Source of the DNA: Hyphomicrobium sp. CS1GBMeth3
GTDB lineage: Bacteria; Pseudomonadota; Alphaproteobacteria; Rhizobiales; Hyphomicrobiaceae
Assembly: GCF_900117455.1 (NCBI RefSeq)
Contig: NZ_FPHO01000002.1
Location: 186,001 to 250,000, forward strand
Direction: 5' to 3'
DNA length: 64,000 nt
In this document: piece by piece, positions 1 through 9,275 of the stretch
Layout of the letters: the number at the start of each line of letters is the position of its first letter
Position numbering within the stretch: position 1 is the first letter of the stretch
The notes under the pieces: model-generated
What the model saw: only the letters and a program-made list of their open reading frames with translations
Database searches by the model: none
What the model was told of the DNA's origin: nothing
Program-made: the position numbers and the translations under genes

Positions 1-2
1 CC

Positions 3-1757
3 AAGCTGTGCATATTTGCCTCATGCATCTTATGTGTATGGACGGCCGCGACGTCCGTTTTGGCGAAAGCTAAAGAAAACGACGGTCGAGGTTTTTCGGT
101 ACAGACCATTGGTGGATCTGTCTCCAGACTTCGGGCGCCAAAGTCCCTCACTGGTCGCTCGAAAAAGGTGCAGAGCTCGGATTATATTCTGAGACTGGTT
201 GAGTTGCGCGCGGACGGGTTTACACCGGCGCGCATCGCGCCGCTTGGCGGAGCTTTTCTTCTCGGTATCAGCCTGCAAAATGAGGCTGATGTTCAGCTCA
301 TCGATCTCGACCGCGCGCTCGCGTGGCAGCTTGGAAAGTTGCCTATCGCTGATGTCAGCGGGGTCGAAGCGTCCGTCTGGCCGAGGATTCTGGACCTTCG
401 CACATTGTCGGTCACGTGGGGGAGGGACGCCGACGATATCGAGCGCCCACTTAGCGCTGATATTCTGATATCCGGATCTGTCTTCGACGGCGCCGAGAAC
501 AAGCGCTGCCAGTTGGTTTTCGTCAAAACTCTCAAGATAACATTTGATGAGAAGCCGACGTTTGAAGCCGTCGAGGATTGGTTCAAGTCACCGTGCGTCC
601 CAGAGGAGATCGGAACCAATCACTCTTGGGAAAGCGGCGGCGGTCTTGAGCTGGTTCCGGTCAGTGCGCGTAGAGACCCCTCCAAGATTGAGTTCTATCT
701 CGGCCTCGGCCACTTCCATGCGATCCACGATACGGAGTGGTTGGGTACGCTATCGGAAGCGGATCGGCAGCTATTCACAGCGGTGATCAGAGTCGCCGCG
801 CCGGGTAATTCGCGCATCGTCGCAACGGGCATGCGCAATACGCAGGGGCTCGCCAATGTCTTCGTGCCGGGCGTTGCCGATCCGGTATTGGTCGGTACCG
901 ATCAAGGTCCGTACTCCGGCGATGAGATCAACATCATAACCGCGGGCGAAGACTATGGGTGGCCCCAGTCCACATTTGGTGCTCGCTACGACGAGAGGGA
1001 TCGCTACGTTGCAAAATCCGAGCGCTTTCACGCCAGCGGCACGCGGCCTGTCTATTTTTTTGCTGAATCCGGCACGGCGGCCAGCCCTATCATCCAAGTG
1101 CACGGCGAGGCGTTCTCTGATGCCTGGGCACCGAGGGAAAATACAGGCCTCGCCAATCTCATTGTCGGTGCAATGGCCCGTGGCTCGCTTTATCGGATCG
1201 TTTTCGATGGGCATAAAGTGCTGACCGCTGAGGCTCTCGATATCGGCTTCCGGCCGCGATCAATCGTCGATCTTGATGATCGTATTGCCATTGGTTCGGA
1301 TGAAGGTGTCGTGGCGTTTCTCTACCCCGAGCAAGTTCGAACAGCCGGCAAGTTTCGGCCTCTAAGCTCCGGTGTGCGGGTCGCCTTCGTGCCCAAAGGC
1401 GCTGGTGCCGAGCGCACGGACGTTCCAGTCGCCTCTGGAAATTTGCTCGATGGGGATGCCGCGCGCGGTGCGGTCGTATTCAACCGCTGCCGCAACTGCC
1501 ACTCGCTCGAGCAGGGCGGACAAAGTAGTGGTCCGTCGTTGCATGGGGTGTTTGGTCGTCGCCCCTCGGATACTGAGGATTATCGGTTCTCCGAGGCAAT
1601 GTTGAAGCTCGACCCCCGGTGGGATGCGGTTACTTTAGATCGCTTCATCGAGCGACCGCGCAAATTTGCGCCCGGCACCAAGATGCTCTTCCAAGGGATC
1701 GCCGATCCTCAGGATAGAGCGGATCTGATCACGTTCTTGAAGTCCGTAACAAACTGA
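3..1757 (+). CDS. Sugar dehydrogenase-like propeller fused to cytochrome c (5' end outside window)
   Basis: Probable periplasmic oxidoreductase of the glucose/sorbosone dehydrogenase (YliI/PQQ-type) family with a C-terminal class I cytochrome c. The frame is open from base 3. The codons before the TTG at 60 translate to a hydrophobic run ending SVLAKAKEN, which reads as a signal peptide and cleavage site, so the real start lies left of the window. Counting from base 60, propeller motifs TGMRNTQGL (about 254) and DEINIITAGEDYGWPQ (about 287) match the family. The haem motif CRNCH is near 477 and a likely axial methionine lies in TKMLFQGI near 540. By inference, electrons pass from the propeller's cofactor to the attached haem. 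The substrate cannot be read from sequence. GC is lower than in most of the window. Confidence 0.8.
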   Translation, partial: KLCIFASCILCVWTAATSVLAKAKENDGRGFSVQTIGGSVSRLRAPKSLTGRSKKVQSSDYILRLVELRADGFTPARIAPLGGAFLLGISLQNEADVQLIDLDRALAWQLGKLPIADVSGVEASVWPRILDLRTLSVTWGRDADDIERPLSADILISGSVFDGAENKRCQLVFVKTLKITFDEKPTFEAVEDWFKSPCVPEEIGTNHSWESGGGLELVPVSARRDPSKIEFYLGLGHFHAIHDTEWLGTLSEADRQLFTAVIRVAAPGNSRIVATGMRNTQGLANVFVPGVADPVLVGTDQGPYSGDEINIITAGEDYGWPQSTFGARYDERDRYVAKSERFHASGTRPVYFFAESGTAASPIIQVHGEAFSDAWAPRENTGLANLIVGAMARGSLYRIVFDGHKVLTAEALDIGFRPRSIVDLDDRIAIGSDEGVVAFLYPEQVRTAGKFRPLSSGVRVAFVPKGAGAERTDVPVASGNLLDGDAARGAVVFNRCRNCHSLEQGGQSSGPSLHGVFGRRPSDTEDYRFSEAMLKLDPRWDAVTLDRFIERPRKFAPGTKMLFQGIADPQDRADLITFLKSVTN

Positions 1758-1772
1758 TAGCTTGCGCTCATC

Positions 1773-2963
1773 ATGTTGGCCCGGCCTGCCGATCTTCCCA
1801 TGTCAAGAAACGAACGACGCGATACCATGCGGCCACAAGAAACCGAAGGTGCTGCTGAGCCCCGAGACATCGTCGTCTATCACGACTACTTCGCAATCCG
1901 CGGCGGTGGGGAACGGCTTGCCCTTACTCTTGCGCGAGACCTGCAAGCACACCTGGTGTACGGGTTCCGCACTGCGAGCAGCCATGACGACACGCTATTT
2001 CCTGCGCGCACAAAGTCGCTTGGGCTGGAGCGGACGCTCAACATTCCAGGCTTGAAGCTCATCCGCTTGGTCCTTGGTTTTCTCGGACAGCGCCAAGCTG
2101 CCGGAAAATTCCAGGTAAGGATCTTTTCTGGCGTTGCTGCGCCGTTCGCTGCGCCGAAGAAGGGGGGCGGCCTAAATATCTTCTACTGTCACACGCCGCC
2201 TCGATTTCTGTTCGATCAGCGAAAGCGTTTCCTTTCCGGATTCCAGCTCCCCGCAAAGCTAATTGCGCTTCCTTTGATGCGGATATTCGAAGGACTCTAC
2301 GCCCGCGCAACGGCGCGCATGGATGTCATCGTTACGAATTCGGAGAACACGCGCAATCGCATCAAGACGTATGTCGGTCGGGACAGCATCGTCGTCTATC
2401 CACCGGTCGACATCGATCGCTTCCGCTTTCTCGGCCAGAAAGACTACTACGTTTCTACAGCGCGTTTGACCGCCCTCAAGCGCGTCGACCTTATCGTCGA
2501 TGCTTTCCTTAAAATGTCGGACCAGCATCTGGTCGTCGTGTCTGGAGGCGAGGCCCGTGCTGCCCTCATTGCGCGCGCCAAAGGTGCACCCAATATCGCG
2601 TTTCTCGATTGGGTCGATGATGTCACGCTTCAAACTATTATCGGCGAAGCAATCGCGACCATTTATTTGCCCATCGACGAGGACTTCGGCATTTCTCCCG
2701 TAGAATCCATGGCGGCAGGAAAGCCTGTCATTGGAGTCGAAGAGGGAGGGCTGTTGGAGACGATCGTTCCCGGCGAAACGGGTATGTTCGTGCCGAAGAA
2801 CTTTACCGCGGACGACGTGGTTGCGGCCGTGCGGCGGATGGCTCCCGTGGCGGCTCTAGAGATGCGAAAGGCATGCGAGCAGCGCGCCCAGGAATTCAGT
2901 CGTAGCCATTTTATATCGCGTATGAAGCAGATTATTGAAATGCCGAACGTCAACGGCAAGTGA
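1773..2963 (+). CDS. Glycosyltransferase, family 1/4 (GT-B fold)
   Basis: Transfers a sugar from a nucleotide-sugar donor, most likely during surface polysaccharide assembly. The N-terminal domain opens with DIVVYHDYFAIRGGGERL, the usual acceptor-side glycine-rich start of GT4 enzymes. The C-terminal domain carries the E-x7-E donor-site motif in EDFGISPVE (about residue 302), followed by the typical SMAAGKPVIG and a GGLLETI loop. Length of about 396 residues is normal. The start is uncertain: ATGs at 1773, 1800 and 1827 are in frame and none has a clear ribosome-binding site; homology begins after the third. It follows the cytochrome-fused dehydrogenase by 15 bases, so the two may be cotranscribed. 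The acceptor sugar is unknown. Confidence 0.85.
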   Translation: MLARPADLPMSRNERRDTMRPQETEGAAEPRDIVVYHDYFAIRGGGERLALTLARDLQAHLVYGFRTASSHDDTLFPARTKSLGLERTLNIPGLKLIRLVLGFLGQRQAAGKFQVRIFSGVAAPFAAPKKGGGLNIFYCHTPPRFLFDQRKRFLSGFQLPAKLIALPLMRIFEGLYARATARMDVIVTNSENTRNRIKTYVGRDSIVVYPPVDIDRFRFLGQKDYYVSTARLTALKRVDLIVDAFLKMSDQHLVVVSGGEARAALIARAKGAPNIAFLDWVDDVTLQTIIGEAIATIYLPIDEDFGISPVESMAAGKPVIGVEEGGLLETIVPGETGMFVPKNFTADDVVAAVRRMAPVAALEMRKACEQRAQEFSRSHFISRMKQIIEMPNVNGK

Positions 2964-3254
2964 GGGCTACGCAGGTTTCGGGCCGCAGTGCCGAGTGATG
3001 AGAGCGATAGCGCAGCAATTCTCGACCGCCATGCGATCAAAGCGGCGATCGTGTCATTCTGAGAAGTTGAAGGACGCGACGGGGGCTGGAGATCCTTGCC
3101 TGCGCTTTGCCGTCTCAGGCTCAATTCCTCACACGCAGCGAGGACCAAGAATTTTATCTGGCGCTGGACGTACGTAGACCGCGTTGCCTGGGGTTTGTAG
3201 CCCAGCACGTCGGCCAAATCGAATTTTCAGGGGTGCTCCGGAGAACTAAGTCAT

Positions 3255-3329
3255 TGGCTCCGCGGGTAGGATTCGAACCTACGACCGATCGGTTAACAGC
3301 CGATTGCTCTACCACTGAGCTACCGCGGA
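3255..3329 (-). tRNA. tRNA-Asn (anticodon GTT)
   Basis: On the minus strand a full cloverleaf is readable: acceptor TCCGCGG pairs with CCGCGGA, the D arm contains GCTCAGTGGTAGAGC, the anticodon loop is CTGTTAA with anticodon GTT, and the T arm is GGTTCGAATCC. CCA is encoded. Its 3' end faces the lower-GC genes to the left, the side on which tRNA-targeting elements would integrate. Confidence 0.96.
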
Positions 3330-3576
3330 ATGCCGAGAGCCGCGCTCATAGCAGATGGTTGCGGCGAGGGCCAGAGGGTCCGTGAATTTTTCGCGCCACC
3401 GACCCTTTGCGCAAGGCAGATTGGCCGAAAAATGCCCGTGCCGCGATGACATTTGCAGGCTCCCGGGCTGGGCACATGGTCGCGGACAGGGGCGCGTTGT
3501 CCTGCGGGGTGGTGGCAATCGCACTGCGCAGCCGAGAGTGGGCCTTGAGCGCGATCGCGTTGAGCATGCCGCCCAT

Positions 3577-5163
3577 TCAATGGCTCGAGGCGGCCCCTGC
3601 GCCGATGCCGGTTTCCGAGCGCACGAACTGAGCCTCGAAGGAGGCACGCTCGGCCTGGGCCGTGGGGCTGCGGTCGAGCTTCGAGACGATGTAGATGCCG
3701 AGGAAGGCCAGCGTCATCGAGAACAGCGCCGGGCTGTCATAGGGAAAGAGCGCGCGCTCGAAGCCGAAGGTCTTGACCCAAACGGCCGGGCTCAGGATCA
3801 CCATGGTGACGGCCGAGGCGAGGCCGAGGAAGCCGCCGACGACGGCGCCGCGGGTGGTCGTCCCCGGCCAGAAGATGCTCATCAACAGCACCGGGAAATT
3901 GCAGCTCGCGGCCACCGCGAAGGCGAGGCCGACCATGAAGGCGACGTTCTGGTTCTCGAACACGTAGCCGAGCAGAATGGCGATGACGCCGATCACGAGC
4001 GCACTGATCTTCGAGATGCGCACCTCGGTTGCCTCGGAGTTGCGCCCGCGTGCGAAGACGCTGGCGTAGAGATCGTGGCTGACTGCGGAGGCGCCGGCCA
4101 GCGTCAGACCCGCGACGACGGCCAGAATGGTCGCAAAGGCGACGGCCGAGATGAAGCCCAGAAACAGCGAGCCGCCGACCGCATTGGCGAGGTGCACGGC
4201 GGCCATGTTGGTGCCGCCGAGCAGGCCGTTGATGTGATCATAAATGCCGCCTTCGCCGACCTTGAAATAGGACGGATCGTTCATCAGCAGCGTGATAGCG
4301 CCGAAGCCGATAATGAAGGTCAGGATGTAGAAGTAGCCGATGAAGATGGTGGCGTAGAATACGGATTTGCGTGCGGCTTTGGCGTCGCGCACGGTGAAGA
4401 AGCGCATCAGGATGTGCGGTAGGCCGGCGGTGCCGAACATGAGCGCGAGTCCGAGCGAGACGGCGGAGATCGGATCGCTGACCAGCTTGCCTGGAGCGAG
4501 GATCGAGAGGCCGTCGGGGTGTGTCTCGGTCGCCGTGCGGAACATGGCCTCGAACGAGAAACCGAAGTGGTAGAGCACGGCGAGCGCCATGAACGTCGCG
4601 CCGCCGAGCAGGAGGCAGGCCTTGATGATCTGCACCCATGTGGTTGCGACCATGCCGCCGGTGGCAACGTAGGTCACCATGAGACCGCCGACGATAACCA
4701 GGGCATAAAGGTAGGGGAGTCCGAACAGGAGCTCGATCAGCTTACCTGCACCCACCATCTGCGCGATCAGGTAGAACGCGACGACGGTCAGCGTTCCAAC
4801 GGCGGACAGCGTGCGGATAGGCGTCGTCTGTAGGCGGAAGGCGGCGACGTCGGCGAAGGTGTAGCGGCCGAGGTTCCTGAGGCGCTCTGCGATCAGGAAC
4901 AGCACGATCGGCCAGCCGACAAGCCAACCCACCGAATAGATCAGGCCGTCGAAGCCGGACGCGAAGACGAGGCCCGAGATGCCGAGGAAGGAGGCCGCCG
5001 ACATGTAATCGCCGGCGATGGCGAGGCCGTTCTGCGTGCCGGTGATGCCGCCACCCGCGGCGTAGAAGTCGGAGGCTGTCTTGGCGCGGCTTGCTGCCCA
5101 TCGTGTGATGACGAGCGTGGACGCCACGAACAGCAGGAACATGACAATGGCTTCGACGTTCAC
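3577..5163 (-). CDS. actP: Sodium:solute symporter, acetate permease (ActP) type
   Basis: Inner-membrane symporter of the SSS family, probably taking up acetate or another short monocarboxylate with a cation. Visible family signatures include [17 protein letters not shown] near the second membrane span, [12 protein letters not shown], and about 13 hydrophobic segments. The longest frame starts at 5388, but its first 75 residues are arginine/histidine-rich and overlap the upstream gene. A GTG at 5163 overlaps the TGA of the DUF485 gene by four bases (GTGA) and yields 528 residues, the normal family size, so I chose it. The DUF485-symporter pair is the known yjcH-actP arrangement. The exact substrate is inferred from the family. 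Confidence 0.9.
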   Translation of the reverse strand: MNVEAIVMFLLFVASTLVITRWAASRAKTASDFYAAGGGITGTQNGLAIAGDYMSAASFLGISGLVFASGFDGLIYSVGWLVGWPIVLFLIAERLRNLGRYTFADVAAFRLQTTPIRTLSAVGTLTVVAFYLIAQMVGAGKLIELLFGLPYLYALVIVGGLMVTYVATGGMVATTWVQIIKACLLLGGATFMALAVLYHFGFSFEAMFRTATETHPDGLSILAPGKLVSDPISAVSLGLALMFGTAGLPHILMRFFTVRDAKAARKSVFYATIFIGYFYILTFIIGFGAITLLMNDPSYFKVGEGGIYDHINGLLGGTNMAAVHLANAVGGSLFLGFISAVAFATILAVVAGLTLAGASAVSHDLYASVFARGRNSEATEVRISKISALVIGVIAILLGYVFENQNVAFMVGLAFAVAASCNFPVLLMSIFWPGTTTRGAVVGGFLGLASAVTMVILSPAVWVKTFGFERALFPYDSPALFSMTLAFLGIYIVSKLDRSPTAQAERASFEAQFVRSETGIGAGAASSH

Positions 5164-5474
5164 TTGAGCCTCTCGATTATGCGCTCGGTGGCGAGGTCGA
5201 AGTCGGTGTTGGCCCGGCGCACATAGAGGCCAGTCAGGACGAACGCGGCGAGAATGACGCCAACGCCGAGGGGAATGCCGAGTGTGGTGACGCCGTCGCC
5301 TATGCGGGTTGCCAGCAGATCCGGGGCGAATGCGACGGTCAGGATGAAGCCGAAATAGATGGCGGCCATCGCCAAGGACAGGCCCCACGCGAAGCGCGCG
5401 CGGCGGCGCTCCAGCGCAAGAAATTCAGGATCGCGCTTGACCTTCTCGATCAGCGCGCCGATGTCGGCACTCAT
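5160..5474 (-). CDS. DUF485 (YjcH-like) membrane protein
   Basis: Small inner-membrane protein of 104 residues that usually accompanies ActP-type symporters. There is a soluble N-terminus of about 30 residues, then two hydrophobic segments (about 31-52 and 64-86) separated by a short loop, and a basic C-terminal tail. A purine-rich GGGGGGAAAG lies just upstream of the ATG. Its stop overlaps the GTG of the symporter, so translation is probably coupled. Its biochemical role is unknown; an accessory or stabilising role in transport is inferred from the constant pairing. Confidence 0.88.
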   Translation of the reverse strand: MSADIGALIEKVKRDPEFLALERRRARFAWGLSLAMAAIYFGFILTVAFAPDLLATRIGDGVTTLGIPLGVGVILAAFVLTGLYVRRANTDFDLATERIIERLK

Positions 5475-5681
5475 TCGTTCTTTCCCCCCGATGACGGGCC
5501 TTGTCCGGACCTGCCGGCGGCGTCTTTGCGTGGCGAGAGCTTAGCCGATTATTGGGCTAGGAAAAGATCTTCGTGTTGATGCGGTTATGCTTAAGTCGAA
5601 CGCGAAGCGGTCGACTGTCCACTATCGCAGAGGTATCGTCCGCTCCGCGAACATGCGGGGCGGAAAGCGCATTCAGGCGGT

Positions 5682-7658
5682 ATGCAGGATAAACCTTCCA
5701 CAATCTTCGATGCGTCGACCCAGGGGCGCGAGATCATCGCGACCTTCGGGGCGCTGGTACTCGTGCTGCTTTTGGCGTCGCTGGACCAGACCATCGTGGC
5801 GACGGCGCTGCCGGTCATCGTCAACGAGATCGGCGGGCTCTCGCATCTCTCGTGGATCGTTACTGCCTACCTGCTGGCGAGCACCGTCGTGGTGCCGCTC
5901 TACGGCAAGCTCGGCGACCTCTACGGCCGGCGGATCGTGCTGCAGGGGGCGATCTTCATCTTTCTCGCGGGCTCGCTGCTGTGCGGCCTGGCGCAGAACC
6001 TGCCGGAGCTGATCGTTTTTCGCTTCCTGCAGGGGCTCGGCGGCGGCGGGCTCATCGTCACGGCCATCGCGGTCGTCGGCGACATCGTGGCGCCGCGCGA
6101 CCGCGGACGCTATCAGGGCTTCTTCGGTGGCGTGTTCGGGCTTTCGACCGTGCTCGGGCCGCTGATCGGCGGCTTCATCGTCGACAACTGGTCGTGGCGC
6201 TGGATCTTTCTCATCAACCTGCCGCTCGGCCTCTTGGCGTTGTTCGTTATCAACCGCACCATTCGCGGCGTGCCGCGCAAAGGGGCAGCGGATATCGATT
6301 ACGTGGGTGCGGCTTTCCTGGCGTTGGCGCTGACGGCGATCGTGCTGATCACAAGCCTCGGCGCGACGCTGATTTCGGCTGCGCCCGTCAGCCTTGGCGC
6401 CATCGTGGCGCTGGGTGCGGTGGCGCTCGTGGGCTTCGTCTATGTCGAGGCGCGCGTCGCCGATCCGTTGCTGCCGCTGCAACTCTTCCGCGATCGCGCG
6501 TTCGCTATCGGAACGTCGGTCGGGTTCATCGTCGGCATGGCCTTGTTCGGATCGATCACGCTCTTGCCGGTCTACTTTCAGGTGGTCAAGGAGCTCGATC
6601 CGACGAGCGCTGGGCTCTACATGACGCCGATGATGCTCGGCGTGTTCGCGAGCTCGGTCACGAGCGGACAGATCATCAGCCGCATCGGGCGCTATAAGCT
6701 ATTTCCGGTCTGCGGGACGGCGCTGATGACGACGGCGCTGATCCTGCTCTCCACCATCGACGCCGAGACGCCTGCGAGCCGCGCCGCCTTTTATCTGCTG
6801 CTCCTCGGCCTTGGGCTCGGCATGGTGATGCAGATCCTGGTCATGGCGGTGCAGAACTCCGTGCCTTACGAGCGGCTCGGCGTCGCGACTTCCGGCACGA
6901 CGCTGTTCCGTTCCATCGGGGGCTCCGTGGGGGCGGCGCTCTTCGGCGGCATTTTCGCCTATTTCTTGGGGGACAGCGCGCAACTCGTCGTGCCGGGTGT
7001 CGAAGGGGTGTTGAACCCGGATGCCATCCGCGCGCTTCCCGATGCCGTGCGGTCGCGCTATCTCGCCGAATTCGTCCAGGCGCTGCACCCGGTGTTTCAT
7101 ACGGCGACGGCGATGGCTTTTGTCGGCTTCCTCATCACGCTCTCCATTCGCGAGGTGCCGCTCCGCACGACGATCCGGCCGGAGCCGGTCAGCGATGCGT
7201 TCCAGATGCCGCGCGATGCGACCTCGCTTGAGGAGCTGGCGCGCATCGTGACGCGCATGACGGCGCGCGAGAACCGCTGGCGCGTCTATCAGCGGGCGGC
7301 GGAGCGCATCGGCCTCAAGATCGAGCCGGATACGCTCTGGATGCTGGCGCGGCTCGGCGAGCGGCATGGCCGCGCGACGGTAGATGACATCACGGCGTGC
7401 TCGTGGATCGAAGGCGGCCAGTGCCGCACGCTGCTCCAACGCCTGGTCGCCGCCGGCATGGCGAGCGGGGCAGGGGACGACGGTCTCTTTACGCTCTCGG
7501 CCGAGGGCGCGGCCGCCTACGAGCGGCTGCTCCGCCGGCGCGAAGCGGATCTCGAGGATATGCTGGCCGATTGGGACCGCAACGAGCATCCCGAGGTTCG
7601 TGCGCTCATGAAGGAGCTTGCGAAGTCGTTTGCCAGTGTGCCGCCGGCCAAGGCGTAA
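5682..7658 (+). CDS. MFS drug exporter (DHA2/EmrB-QacA type) with C-terminal winged-helix-like domain
   Basis: Proton-driven multidrug exporter of the 14-span DHA2 group. The span-1 motif LDQTIVATALPVI, the motif A-like GKLGDLYGRR, and WRWIFLINLPLG are all present. The transporter part ends near residue 490. It is followed by a soluble region of about 140 residues (roughly 515-655) with RVYQRAAERIGL, TLWMLARLGERHG, CRTLLQRLVAAGM and LFTLSAEGAAAYERLL, which has the rhythm of a MarR-type winged helix ending in a wing and long helix. Normal EmrB proteins are about 510 residues, so this one is longer by that whole domain. It converges with the next gene, with 19 bases between them. Drug substrates are unknown. 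Confidence 0.88.
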   Translation: MQDKPSTIFDASTQGREIIATFGALVLVLLLASLDQTIVATALPVIVNEIGGLSHLSWIVTAYLLASTVVVPLYGKLGDLYGRRIVLQGAIFIFLAGSLLCGLAQNLPELIVFRFLQGLGGGGLIVTAIAVVGDIVAPRDRGRYQGFFGGVFGLSTVLGPLIGGFIVDNWSWRWIFLINLPLGLLALFVINRTIRGVPRKGAADIDYVGAAFLALALTAIVLITSLGATLISAAPVSLGAIVALGAVALVGFVYVEARVADPLLPLQLFRDRAFAIGTSVGFIVGMALFGSITLLPVYFQVVKELDPTSAGLYMTPMMLGVFASSVTSGQIISRIGRYKLFPVCGTALMTTALILLSTIDAETPASRAAFYLLLLGLGLGMVMQILVMAVQNSVPYERLGVATSGTTLFRSIGGSVGAALFGGIFAYFLGDSAQLVVPGVEGVLNPDAIRALPDAVRSRYLAEFVQALHPVFHTATAMAFVGFLITLSIREVPLRTTIRPEPVSDAFQMPRDATSLEELARIVTRMTARENRWRVYQRAAERIGLKIEPDTLWMLARLGERHGRATVDDITACSWIEGGQCRTLLQRLVAAGMASGAGDDGLFTLSAEGAAAYERLLRRREADLEDMLADWDRNEHPEVRALMKELAKSFASVPPAKA

Positions 7659-7677
7659 GGAGCGTCGACCCCAAAAG

Positions 7678-9249
7678 TCACTCGGCGGGAGCGCGCGGCG
7701 CTTCGAAGGGCTTCCACTCCGGCAGCGTGCGACCGTCTTGCGCCGTGAGGAAGACGTTCTGACGCTCCTTGCCGCGATAGAGCGCGATGTCCTCGACGCG
7801 GTTGTCGAGCAGCGACTTGTCATCGGCGAGGCAGGCAAAGAGCGTACGCATCATGTTGACGGGTGTCATGCCATCGTAGACTTCGTCGTCGCACCGGCCG
7901 CCAGAGCCGACCGCGATCATGATGCCGAAATCGTCGAGAGCCGCGACCTCGGGCGAAATGCCGGCTTCCTTGAAAGCGGCGTTCGGATCGTCGACGTCGG
8001 CGAGACGATTGTAGCGATGCGCTCCGTGATCGCCGAAGATCAGGATGACGGCTTCCGGGTCGGCTGCACGGATGCGGTCGATGGTGTCGAGCATGTTGAC
8101 GTTGGCGATTTTCGTCTTCTGCCGGAAGTCCTCCTCGAAGCTCTCAAGTTGTCTCCAGTGGACGTCCATATCGGAATGGGCGGGCAGGTTGACGTGCGCG
8201 AAGGTGAACCACGGGGGCTCGCCGGGCTTGGGCGTTGCGTGCAGCCTCGTGCGCAGAACTTCCATCTGCGGCTCGAGGCCGATCTTGCGCTTCATCCTCA
8301 GAAGCGGCGCGCCGAAGACGCGCAGCGCGCTGCTGATCGGCTTGTCCGGGAACACGTAGTCGAGCACGCCCTGCTCGTTTACGAAGTAGTCGATACCGTG
8401 GATGTACTGGAGCTGGTAGCCGTTCGATTTGAGCGTCGCGAGCACCGGGTTGTGCACGACGCCGGCGAGCAGCGGGCGGCCGCTCTGGCTGTCCGCGAGA
8501 CCTGTCTCTGTGCTGTAGAAATGGTGCTTGCCGAGGAAGACGCTGATAGCGGTCTGTAGCGTCGAATTGTAGTTGCTGAAGGTGTGCACGACCTTGATGC
8601 CGCGCTGGGCGAGATCGGCATAGTGCTGCGAGTTGTCGAAGTCGAACACCTTCTGATAGGCGTCGGCGCTGCTGTAGGCATCATAGATGAACAGGTAGAT
8701 GTTCGGCTTGTGCGTGAACTTTGCCTGCTCGAAATCCTGCCGGACCGATCCGATCCAGGACTGAGACGTATCCATTGTGCTCACGAGCCAGCTCGTAGCG
8801 GCAACCGCCGAAAGCACCGAGAGGAAAGCGTTCACGCGGCGCCGCGCCCCGGCGCGGAACGCCCACACGAACACGGCGCCGATCGCGATGTAGACGGCGA
8901 TGACGAGGATACGGTCGGGGACCGCGACCTTGATCGTCTTGGCCAGCAGAAGGCAGATGATGACGGTACAGACGACGCCGAACACGATGGCGCGCAACCC
9001 CGGAGATACCGGCGGCCGCTGCCACTTGGCCGCGATCCAATCGATGAGCCTCAGCGCGCCCTCGACGATCGCGTAGATTACAAGACCCGATACGATCGCG
9101 AACGCGACCAGGAACGCGGACTGCTTGGCCTGCAGCGCGTACCAATTCTGTGACAGTACGAAGAGCGTCGGATAGAGCGCGGCCAAAACGACCGAAGCCG
9201 CATAGCCGGCCCAGCCGTCTTTCACGATCCTGCTCAAGGCGGATGACAT
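7678..9249 (-). CDS. Membrane-anchored sulfatase-like (alkaline phosphatase superfamily) protein
   Basis: About five hydrophobic spans occupy residues 1-165, followed by a periplasmic domain of the sulfatase/phosphoglycerol-transferase kind. That domain opens with NIYLFIYDAYSSADAY (position of the first metal-binding Asp and the nucleophile region) and contains ILIFGDHGAHRYN, the typical second metal-binding Asp-His. This layout is shared by phosphoethanolamine and phosphoglycerol transferases and by true sulfatases, so the reaction is uncertain. Modification of a lipid or glycan at the outer face of the inner membrane is inferred. It lies 26 bases downstream of the kinase-like/methyltransferase gene on the same strand and is probably in its operon. 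Confidence 0.75.
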   Translation of the reverse strand: MSSALSRIVKDGWAGYAASVVLAALYPTLFVLSQNWYALQAKQSAFLVAFAIVSGLVIYAIVEGALRLIDWIAAKWQRPPVSPGLRAIVFGVVCTVIICLLLAKTIKVAVPDRILVIAVYIAIGAVFVWAFRAGARRRVNAFLSVLSAVAATSWLVSTMDTSQSWIGSVRQDFEQAKFTHKPNIYLFIYDAYSSADAYQKVFDFDNSQHYADLAQRGIKVVHTFSNYNSTLQTAISVFLGKHHFYSTETGLADSQSGRPLLAGVVHNPVLATLKSNGYQLQYIHGIDYFVNEQGVLDYVFPDKPISSALRVFGAPLLRMKRKIGLEPQMEVLRTRLHATPKPGEPPWFTFAHVNLPAHSDMDVHWRQLESFEEDFRQKTKIANVNMLDTIDRIRAADPEAVILIFGDHGAHRYNRLADVDDPNAAFKEAGISPEVAALDDFGIMIAVGSGGRCDDEVYDGMTPVNMMRTLFACLADDKSLLDNRVEDIALYRGKERQNVFLTAQDGRTLPEWKPFEAPRAPAE

Positions 9250-9275
9250 TTCCCTGCAACCTTTGCGCTAAACCC

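Noticed and set aside
3355..4422. Plus-strand frame of 355 codons opposite the symporter gene
   Set aside because: It is extremely rich in E, D, H, R and G, as expected for the reverse of membrane-protein codons, and has no family features.
5164..5388. Upstream extension of the symporter frame
   Set aside because: The extra 75 residues are R/H-rich and lie out of frame within the DUF485 gene; the GTGA overlap gives a better start.
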